Below are positions 46,327-53,406 of a stretch of DNA of 64,000 nt, one piece after another. The DNA is from Tolumonas auensis DSM 9187 (GTDB taxonomy: Bacteria; Pseudomonadota; Gammaproteobacteria; Enterobacterales; Aeromonadaceae). The notes beneath the pieces are model-generated. The model was not told the DNA's origin. It did not search any database and saw only the letters and a list, made by a program, of their open reading frames with translations. The translations under genes and the position numbers were made by a program. The first letter of the stretch is position 1; the number at the start of each line of letters is the position of its first letter. Where the stretch lies: assembly GCF_000023065.1 (NCBI RefSeq), contig NC_012691.1:2028501-2092500 (forward strand), in the 5' to 3' direction.

Positions 46327-48598
46327 CTTGGATCTCCTTACTCAATTCAACGAAGAACGCACTATAACCAGCGACACGAACAACCAAACCGGCATAATCT
46401 TCAGGGAACTCTTGCGCTTTAAGTAAAGTTTCAGCATTAACCACGTTAAACTGCACATGCTGAAGCTTCAGCTTCATAAACGCAGACAGGAAGTCAGCTA
46501 ATTTATTTAAACCTTGTTGACCTTCTAAGGTACTTGGCATGAATTTAACATTCAGCAGACTGCCGTTAGACAACAGATAATTATCTAACTTACTGACAGA
46601 CTTCAGTACTGCTGTAGGGCCAAGTCCATCTTTACCAACCATTGGTGATAAACCACCGTCAGCCAGCTGATCGTGAGCTTTACGACCATCGGGTGTTGCA
46701 CCAACAACTTTACCCAACGGAACGTGAGCAGAAACAGTATACGAACCCGGGATGAACTGACCACCACGCGGGTTTTTATATTGTTCAACTTCTTTACAAT
46801 AGAAGCGTAGCAAGTGACTGCTAATGTCATCGACCGCATCAATATCATTACCGTATTTTTCGTAACGGCTGATCAAGCGGGCACGGACTTTATCGCTGCC
46901 TTCAAGCGTATAATCCGAATCAAGAATATCGATCAACTCGCTATACTTCATTTGTTTCTCTTCAAAAATAAACTTCTTGAGAGCAAACAATGAATCACTC
47001 AGGTTGGCGATACCAATTCCCTGCACACCAGAGAAGTTATAACGAGCACCACCTTCAGTAACATCTTTCCCGTTTTGCACACAATCACTTACAAAAGAAG
47101 AAAGAAGTGGCGTCGGCGCCCAGTCGCGGTGGCCGATATCGCAGATATTACTACCATCAACCATTAATTTTACGTAATGGCGAATGTTATCCTCAATTTG
47201 GGCAATGATAGAGTCGTAAGTTACAGCGTCATTGTTTTTGTTCTGTTGTAATGTGATTTCCATTACTTTCAACAAGTTGAACATCGCAATATCGTGTAAA
47301 CCATAGGTTCTGCCTGGAATTGAGAGCTCGACACAACCAACAACAGAATAGTCACGGGCATCTTCCAATGAAACGCCGCGATTCAGGAATGCCGGAATTA
47401 CAACTTCATCGTTAAAGATCTGCGGAATACCCGTTCCCAGACGGATGGTTTCTGCTGTTTTGATCAGGAATTCACGATCCATAAATTCATTAACGCGAAC
47501 ACCCAGATTAGGCTGTGGCAGCTGAATGCTCTGATATGAAGTCAAACACAATTGCGATAATGGGTTTTCCGCATTGCGGCCATTAGCTGTTAAGCCACCC
47601 AGCAAAATAGTATAGCCTGTCGGGAAACCGGCGAAGAATTGCGCACTACTGCTTGAACGCAGCAATACGATATCGTTCATCTTGATCCACAAACTTTCCA
47701 GCCATTCTTGCAGCGCTGCTGGTGATTCACCTTCCGCCAGAGATTTCTGGTAGAACGGCCACATGTATTGGTCAAAGCGGCCTAACGACAGAGAGCTCGC
47801 ATTAGACTCATACTGCAAAATGATGTTCATGTACCAAAATAATTGGCAAGCTTCATAGAAATTAGTTGGTGCATCGAATGCAACTTTTTCAGAAATCGAA
47901 GCTATTTTCAGCAGTTCAGCTTTTCTCACTTCATCCGCGCAATTAGCCGCCATTTCTAACGCTAACTTGTTATAACGCAGAATGTGTCTGCTGGATGCTT
48001 TCAGTGTTATCAGTACGGCTGGATAAAAGTGATTGTCCGGATTATTTTCAACTAACGCTGCAATCTCATCAGTCAGTACTTTCAGACCATTATCTAACAA
48101 ACGGTTGAAATCGATGATGATATGGCCTTGTCCCTTATCAGTCTGGTTGATACTGAAAACTTTAGTACCAACAGCTTCTTTGATATTTTCCGGGAACTGG
48201 CTATTAATGAAATCCTTCATTGAGCGTTTTTCCCAATACGGGAGTAACTGCTCACGATAAATCTTTTTATCTTCTTCAGATATATTGAATTTGTCTTGCG
48301 GACGAGTGGCAAAAATATCCAGTTCTTTCGCAATCCAGTACGGATCCATTTCAGGAGAAATGATACCACTACGCGCTTTAACAGTTCGATTACCAGCGAT
48401 TAATTCGTCTTCACGGATGGATATTTCAACATTATCCAGAAAATGTTCCACCGCTTTTGCACGACGAGACTGAACATGCTCTCCTTCTGTTTTTTTATAA
48501 CTCTCGGTGTACAGCAGTGCACGTTCTAAAGAAATCTCACGCGGCTGAGCGAACATCGCTTTTTTTAATCGGGAAATACGTTCAGTTGTCATATGCAT
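46292..48598 (-). CDS. pflD: glycyl radical enzyme, PflD type (predicted anhydrohexitol-6-phosphate lyase)
   Basis: About 768 residues. The catalytic Cys and base lie in DYSVVGCVELSIPGRTYGLH, and the radical Gly, 25 residues from the end, is in LVVRVAGYSAFF. The C-terminus (SKEIQDDIIHRTAHQL) and many internal blocks match E. coli PflD, so I call it an orthologue. It lacks the adjacent Cys-Cys pair of true pyruvate formate-lyase. E. coli PflD is reported to open 1,5-anhydromannitol 6-phosphate to 1-deoxyfructose 6-phosphate, and YbiW the anhydroglucitol analogue. I start at 48598 (AAAGGAAGT upstream); 48592 is possible. Confidence 0.93.
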   Translation of the reverse strand: MHMTTERISRLKKAMFAQPREISLERALLYTESYKKTEGEHVQSRRAKAVEHFLDNVEISIREDELIAGNRTVKARSGIISPEMDPYWIAKELDIFATRPQDKFNISEEDKKIYREQLLPYWEKRSMKDFINSQFPENIKEAVGTKVFSINQTDKGQGHIIIDFNRLLDNGLKVLTDEIAALVENNPDNHFYPAVLITLKASSRHILRYNKLALEMAANCADEVRKAELLKIASISEKVAFDAPTNFYEACQLFWYMNIILQYESNASSLSLGRFDQYMWPFYQKSLAEGESPAALQEWLESLWIKMNDIVLLRSSSSAQFFAGFPTGYTILLGGLTANGRNAENPLSQLCLTSYQSIQLPQPNLGVRVNEFMDREFLIKTAETIRLGTGIPQIFNDEVVIPAFLNRGVSLEDARDYSVVGCVELSIPGRTYGLHDIAMFNLLKVMEITLQQNKNNDAVTYDSIIAQIEDNIRHYVKLMVDGSNICDIGHRDWAPTPLLSSFVSDCVQNGKDVTEGGARYNFSGVQGIGIANLSDSLFALKKFIFEEKQMKYSELIDILDSDYTLEGSDKVRARLISRYEKYGNDIDAVDDISSHLLRFYCKEVEQYKNPRGGQFIPGSYTVSAHVPLGKVVGATPDGRKAHDQLADGGLSPMVGKDGLGPTAVLKSVSKLDNYLLSNGSLLNVKFMPSTLEGQQGLNKLADFLSAFMKLKLQHVQFNVVNAETLLKAQEFPEDYAGLVVRVAGYSAFFVELSKEIQDDIIHRTAHQL

Positions 48599-48649
48599 TA
48601 CTTCCTTTCTGTGAGCTGAATTGGGGGGCCGAAACACCCCCGTTTGACT

Positions 48650-48976
48650 TTACGCAGTTTGAGCCAGGTGAGCTTCAATTTTATCCATCAGAGTACCGGC
48701 TTTTTTAACAGCGTCACTGATACCTACACGAATAATTGTTTTACCTTTGAAGCGCTCTTCATTTTTAATGCCGATATCTTTTGTCAGAATAACAACATTT
48801 GCTGAAGCTACATCTTCGGCTGTTAATTCATTATCGCAGCCAATAGAACCCTGGGTTTCAACTTTCACTTCCCAGCCTTTGGCTTTGGCAGCATTTTCAA
48901 TTGCTTCTGCTGCCATATAAGTATGAGCAACACCTGATGGGCAAGCGGTTACAGCGATTACTTTAGTCATGATCAT
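48650..48976 (-). CDS. frwB: PTS fructose-family EIIB (FrwB-like)
   Basis: About 106-108 residues; VIAVTACPSGVAHTYMAAEA with the phosphorylated Cys, then VETQGSIGCDNELT. It is nearly the same as the EIIB domain at the end of the fused gene at 50415. The start is either 48976 or the ATG at 48970. The gene lies between the EIIC and pflD. Confidence 0.92.
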   Translation of the reverse strand: MIMTKVIAVTACPSGVAHTYMAAEAIENAAKAKGWEVKVETQGSIGCDNELTAEDVASANVVILTKDIGIKNEERFKGKTIIRVGISDAVKKAGTLMDKIEAHLAQTA

Positions 48977-49036
48977 TTACCTCTGAATATATTTTAAGTG
49001 ATATAAATAAACCGTATTAACTTTAATTTTTGTAAA

Positions 49037-50101
49037 TCAACCAATTTGAATATCGATGTCCAAATCGTCATTTTGCTTAGAAGTGTCTTTTTGTGGTGCA
49101 CGGCTTTTCAGGAAGTTAACAACCAGAGCACCAACAACTGCGCCTACTACCAATGCGAGTACAAAACCAAAACGACCATCGATAACAGGCAGAACAATCA
49201 AACCACCCCACGCGGCATAACCTTTTACACCTAACACCGCCGCAGTAACCGCACCACTCACAGTGCCAATCATGATGGATGGAATGACACGCAGTGGATC
49301 AGCAGCAGCAAACGGAATGGCCCCCTCGCTGATACCCATGGTACCCATCAACAGTGCTGCTTTACCGGCTTCACGTTCTTCGTCTGAATAGTATTTTTTG
49401 CCAATCAATGTTGCCAGACCCATGGCCAGTGGCGGCACCGCGATAGCGACAGAACCGATAGCAACGACGGTATAGATACCCTGACCAGCACACATAACCA
49501 TGAATGCGTAGGCAACTTTGTTAACCGGACCACCCATATCGAACGCGATCATGGCACCCATAATGGCAGCCAGAACGACGATGCCGGAATCTTGCATACT
49601 GGTCAGCCATGCAGTCAGACCTTGGGTCAGCGCACCAATCGGTTCCGCCAGGAACCACATCATTGCGCCAGCGGTGATGAATGTACCTACCAGTGGGATA
49701 ACAAAGATTGGCATTACTGAACGGGCAAAGGCAGGTACTTTGATCTTTTTCAAATAAAAGACCACGATGCCACCCAGCAGACCGGCGATGATGCCACCGA
49801 AAAAGCCAGCACCGAAAGAGTTACCAACCCAGGCAGCAATGGCAGCCGGAGCCAGTGCAGAACGGTCTGAAATCGAGTAACCGATATAGGCCGCCAGCAT
49901 TGGCACCATTAACGTAAATCCGGCCACACCGATGTTGAAAATATCTTTGAGATAACCAGAGTCTGGCACCGCGCCTTTACCATAAAGCATCACAGATGCT
50001 GCGAGTAAAATCCCGCCAGCAACTACGAATGGGATCATATGGGAAACACCCGTCATCAAATGCTGACGTGTATTTTTTAAAATGTTGATTAAATCACTCA
50101 T
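49037..50101 (-). CDS. frwC: PTS fructose-family EIIC (FrwC-like)
   Basis: 354 residues, about nine helices, with IAFDMGGPVNKVAYAFMV and GTMGISEGAIPFAAADPLRV. It is almost identical over about 325 residues to the EIIC half of the gene at 50415; only the last 30 residues diverge. It is the first gene of the frwC-frwB-pflD-pflC operon. The upstream region holds the conserved regulatory block. Confidence 0.93.
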   Translation of the reverse strand: MSDLINILKNTRQHLMTGVSHMIPFVVAGGILLAASVMLYGKGAVPDSGYLKDIFNIGVAGFTLMVPMLAAYIGYSISDRSALAPAAIAAWVGNSFGAGFFGGIIAGLLGGIVVFYLKKIKVPAFARSVMPIFVIPLVGTFITAGAMMWFLAEPIGALTQGLTAWLTSMQDSGIVVLAAIMGAMIAFDMGGPVNKVAYAFMVMCAGQGIYTVVAIGSVAIAVPPLAMGLATLIGKKYYSDEEREAGKAALLMGTMGISEGAIPFAAADPLRVIPSIMIGTVSGAVTAAVLGVKGYAAWGGLIVLPVIDGRFGFVLALVVGAVVGALVVNFLKSRAPQKDTSKQNDDLDIDIQIG

Positions 50102-50237
50102 GGTTCCCTCCTAAGGGAGATCTATCATTGTCGTGTGTGTTTGCATTTTGTTCACTGAGCCTCTTCAGCCAGTGAATTTTTATTTCACGATAACTATAGG
50201 AACCGAAGGCATTTACAGGGAGAGGACAAATTTGCGA

Positions 50238-50285
50238 ATTACTAGATTTTTGTACGATCAACTTCGAACGGTGATCCATGTCATA
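50238..50285 (-). promoter_or_regulatory. conserved regulatory block 1 (before frwC)
   Basis: Contains GATTTTTGTACGATCAAC and then GAACGGTGATCCATGTCATA. The end (GGTGA-TCCATG-TCATA) resembles a CRP site; the front is a candidate AraC-type operator. The same arrangement stands before the genes at 51848 and 52942. It lies 137-184 bases upstream of frwC. Confidence 0.6.
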
Positions 50286-50387
50286 ATTCAAGAAACACAA
50301 TATTCTTTCAAGTAACTATAAATTTTCGGAAACATTCCAAAAAACATTCAGAAGACAAATAAACAATTAATTTTTTGTAAAAAAAAA

Positions 50388-50403
50388 GAGTGCCGAAGCA
50401 CTC
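50388..50403 (-). terminator. terminator after the fused EIIBC gene
   Basis: GAGTGC-CGAA-GCACTC with nine T on the minus strand after it, 11 bases beyond the stop codon. Confidence 0.9.
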
Positions 50404-50414
50404 CCTTTTTGATT

Positions 50415-51848
50415 TTAAGCAGCCTGATTCAACTGCGCTTCAACTTTATCCATCAGTGCACCCGTTTTTTTAACAGCCTCACTGATACCTACGCGAATAA
50501 TTACTTTACCATTAAATCGCTCTTCATTTTTTATACCAATATCATTGGTCAAAACAACAATATCAGCTGCTGCAATTTCTTCAGCTGTTAATTGATTATC
50601 GCAGCCGATAGAACCCTGGGTTTCAACCTTGACGTTCCAACCTCTGGCTTCAGCAGCATTTTTAATTGCTTCTGCTGCTATATAAGTATGAGCAACACCA
50701 GATGGGCAAGCAGTGACAGCGATTAACTTAGTCACGCTGCCCTTCTCTTTTGGTAATCTATTCTCTGGCATAACCTGACTGGTTTTACCAATTTGAATGT
50801 TGATATCCAAATCATCGTTTTTATCAGCAACTTCTTTTTGTGGTGCCCGGCTTTTCAGGACATTGACTAACAAAGCACCGACAACTGAACCCACAGCCAA
50901 TGCAAGTACAAAACCTAAGCGACCATCGATGACAGGCAGAACAATCAAACCACCCCACGCGGCATAACCTTTTACACCTAACACCGCCGCAGTAACCGCA
51001 CCACTAACGCTACCAATCATGATGGATGGAATGACACGCAGTGGATCAGCAGCAGCAAACGGAATGGCCCCTTCGCTGATACCCATGGTACCCATCAACA
51101 GTGCTGCTTTACCGGCTTCACGTTCTTCGTCTGAATAGTATTTTTTGCCAATCAATGTTGCCAGACCCATGGCCAGTGGCGGCACCGCGATAGCGACAGA
51201 ACCGATAGCAACGACGGTATAGATACCCTGACCAGCACACATAACCATGAATGCGTAGGCAACTTTGTTAACCGGACCACCCATATCGAACGCGATCATG
51301 GCACCCATAATGGCAGCCAGAACGACGATGCCGGAATCTTGCATACTGGTCAGCCATGCAGTCAGACCTTGGGTCAGCGCACCAATCGGTTCCGCCAGGA
51401 ACCACATCATTGCGCCAGCGGTGATGAATGTACCTACCAGTGGGATAACAAAGATTGGCATTACTGAGCGGGCAAAAGCAGGCACTTTGATCTTTTTCAA
51501 ATAAAAGACCACGATGCCACCCAGCAGACCGGCGATGATGCCACCGAAAAAGCCAGCACCGAAAGAGTTACCAACCCAGGCAGCAATGGCAGCCGGAGCC
51601 AGTGCAGAACGGTCTGAAATCGAGTAACCGATATAGGCCGCCAGCATTGGCACCATTAATGTAAATCCGGCCACACCGATGTTGAAAATGTCTTTGAGGT
51701 AACCAGAGTCAGGCACCGCGCCTTTACCATAAAGCATTACTGAAGCAGCGAGCAAGATACCACCAGCTACTACGAATGGGATCATATGGGAAACACCCGT
51801 CATCAGATGCTGACGTGTATTTTTTAGGATGTTGATTAAGTCGTTCAT
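50415..51848 (-). CDS. PTS fructose-family EIICB fusion, duplicate of frwC-frwB
   Basis: 477 residues: EIIC at 1-325 or so, then a linker and EIIB (KLIAVTACPSGVAHTYIAAE, VETQGSIGCDNQLT) at about 375-477. The EIIC half and its DNA are almost identical to frwC, including synonymous positions, so the copy is recent or maintained by gene conversion. The EIIB halves differ more (NQLTAEEIAAADIVVLTND against NELTAEDVASANVVILTKD). Its own terminator and regulatory block show it is a separate unit. Confidence 0.93.
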   Translation of the reverse strand: MNDLINILKNTRQHLMTGVSHMIPFVVAGGILLAASVMLYGKGAVPDSGYLKDIFNIGVAGFTLMVPMLAAYIGYSISDRSALAPAAIAAWVGNSFGAGFFGGIIAGLLGGIVVFYLKKIKVPAFARSVMPIFVIPLVGTFITAGAMMWFLAEPIGALTQGLTAWLTSMQDSGIVVLAAIMGAMIAFDMGGPVNKVAYAFMVMCAGQGIYTVVAIGSVAIAVPPLAMGLATLIGKKYYSDEEREAGKAALLMGTMGISEGAIPFAAADPLRVIPSIMIGSVSGAVTAAVLGVKGYAAWGGLIVLPVIDGRLGFVLALAVGSVVGALLVNVLKSRAPQKEVADKNDDLDINIQIGKTSQVMPENRLPKEKGSVTKLIAVTACPSGVAHTYIAAEAIKNAAEARGWNVKVETQGSIGCDNQLTAEEIAAADIVVLTNDIGIKNEERFNGKVIIRVGISEAVKKTGALMDKVEAQLNQAA

Positions 51849-51991
51849 AGTTCTCTCCTGGGGGAGTCAGATCATTGTCGTGTGTGTTGACATTTTGCTC
51901 ACCGATCTACTTGCGTGGAGCCAGTGAATTCTTTTATTTCACACTAACTATAGGAATAGAATTGTTCGGCAGGGATAGGATAAATTCTAGA

Positions 51992-52039
51992 ATTACTGGA
52001 TTTTTGTGCGATCAATTTTGAACGGTGATCCGCATCATC
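51992..52039 (-). promoter_or_regulatory. conserved regulatory block 2 (before the EIICB gene)
   Basis: GGATTTTTGTGCGATCAATT, then GAACGGTGATCCGCATCATC, aligned base for base with blocks 1 and 3. GGTGA-TCCGCA-TCATC is the CRP-like end. The distance to the start codon (144 bases) is nearly the same as for frwC. Confidence 0.6.
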
Positions 52040-52079
52040 ATTTAGTAATGGCATTACATGAATTGCACAGAATAAAAAT

Positions 52080-52114
52080 GCCCATCTATGTTTATATTAA
52101 TACATTAGATGGGC
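52080..52114 (-). terminator. terminator after the dioxygenase gene
   Basis: GCCCATCTA and TAGATGGGC form a 9-bp stem; on the minus strand a T-run follows. It is 60 bases after the dioxygenase stop. Confidence 0.75.
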
Positions 52115-52174
52115 AATCATTTTTAAAAATCACGCGATATGTTGGCACATTCATCGGGCAGAATTCTGTTTCAT

Positions 52175-52942
52175 TTACTCAACATCAAGTAGCCATTTTT
52201 GAGCTGGATTCAATCGACTGTTAGTTTCGTGCGTCAGCCATTTCCTTTGGTCTTGCTGCTGAAGATCTGCCCGGTCAATATACAAACCATGCAACACGCG
52301 CCGACGAGCGCCTGTTCTGTTTGTCGTCCCGCCATGCCAGGTATGAGCGTTATAAATCATCACACTTCCCGCCGGACACGCAAAAATTATTTCATCCGGA
52401 TGTGATGCACTGGGATCAGCAAGTACATCTTCCGGCAATTCCGGACGATTATGCGTACCAGGAATGATTCTTGGCGCCCCATTTTCTGCACTTAAATCAT
52501 CAATAGCCCAGATTGAATTCACCAAATGAACTTTAGGAAAATCCGGCCGCGGTTGCTTCCAATCAGCATGCAGAGGCTGATGTCCTCCCCCCATAAGCGC
52601 TTCACGGGCGTTAAGACTGGAAACTTTAAATTCTCCGTTGAAGATATGCCTGCACACAGAAAGTACAAGCGGATGTGACCAGACCTTTTCCCAAACTGTT
52701 CCCTTGTTTATCAGATTGGCAATTCGGGTCGCCTTTTCTTCCTGGTGATGTTCAATAGCCAGCAGATCACCTTCTTTTTCGACGATCATATCGAACATCC
52801 GGCGCATTTCTGCAAGCCAGTCTGCGTCGATGACATTATGAATAACGGTAAACCCTTGAACATCAAGATCATGAATCATTTGAGGAGATAAGCTAATGTT
52901 CGCACCTAAAGCATCTAAATAAATTTCAGATTTATTAGACAT
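52175..52942 (-). CDS. phytanoyl-CoA dioxygenase-like Fe(II)/2-oxoglutarate enzyme
   Basis: 255 residues of the PhyH family. The iron ligands are visible: His and Asp in PLHADWKQP, and the distal His in HTWHGGTTNRTGARRR, whose Arg residues bind 2-oxoglutarate. It needs oxygen. The start at 52942 has GGGAG upstream; the longer frame to 52972 is not supported. It lies between the PTS genes and ptsA, with a regulatory block like theirs, so it is probably co-regulated. Its substrate may be a related sugar, phosphorylated product or phosphonate; this cannot be told. Confidence 0.85.
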   Translation of the reverse strand: MSNKSEIYLDALGANISLSPQMIHDLDVQGFTVIHNVIDADWLAEMRRMFDMIVEKEGDLLAIEHHQEEKATRIANLINKGTVWEKVWSHPLVLSVCRHIFNGEFKVSSLNAREALMGGGHQPLHADWKQPRPDFPKVHLVNSIWAIDDLSAENGAPRIIPGTHNRPELPEDVLADPSASHPDEIIFACPAGSVMIYNAHTWHGGTTNRTGARRRVLHGLYIDRADLQQQDQRKWLTHETNSRLNPAQKWLLDVE

Positions 52943-53026
52943 AGGACTCCCTTTTTGCTTTGTAATGAACATGTAAATAGAAAGTTACTAAATAAACAAA
53001 AGAAAAAATGCAGGATATTTGTTAGA

Positions 53027-53074
53027 TTTGCTGGATTTTTGTATGCTCAATCCGAAACTGTGATACAAAGCAAA
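53027..53074 (-). promoter_or_regulatory. conserved regulatory block 3 (before the dioxygenase)
   Basis: GCTGGATTTTTGTATGCTCA, then CGAAACTGTGATACAAAGC. It aligns with blocks 1 and 2 without gaps; TGTGA here is a perfect CRP half, but the other half (GCAAA) is poor. It lies 85-132 bases before the start. Confidence 0.55.
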
Positions 53075-53265
53075 TATAATACACTGCAACACCAGCTTGT
53101 TTTTATATTAAAAAACAGATCAATTGAAACCATCATATATTAAACATTAGTTTAAGATAGAAATGAAAATATTTTAAAAACAGGTTGTTGATATTAATGA
53201 AATTTTTCATTCCAGAATAAGATTAAACTCCTTTATTACATTCCGACTTATGCTTAATAATTAAT

Positions 53266-53281
53266 TGGGATCCATATCACA
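53266..53281. promoter_or_regulatory. CRP-like site before ptsA
   Basis: TGGGA-TCCATA-TCACA, one mismatch to TGTGA in the left half and none in the right. 126 bases before ptsA. Confidence 0.65.
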
Positions 53282-53406
53282 ACTAATTATGGATCGCACA
53301 AATATCTAGTATTTCGATTTTATGTCTAATAGGAAATAGCCCCTCTCCCCCCTAATGTTTACACAACGAAAACTCAATAGTGCACCGATATAGAAGGTTT
53401 ATTCCT

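Noticed and set aside
46292-48598. Pyruvate formate-lyase
   Set aside because: The enzyme has a single catalytic Cys (GCVE) like dehydratase/lyase-type radical enzymes and matches PflD, not PflB, which has two adjacent cysteines.
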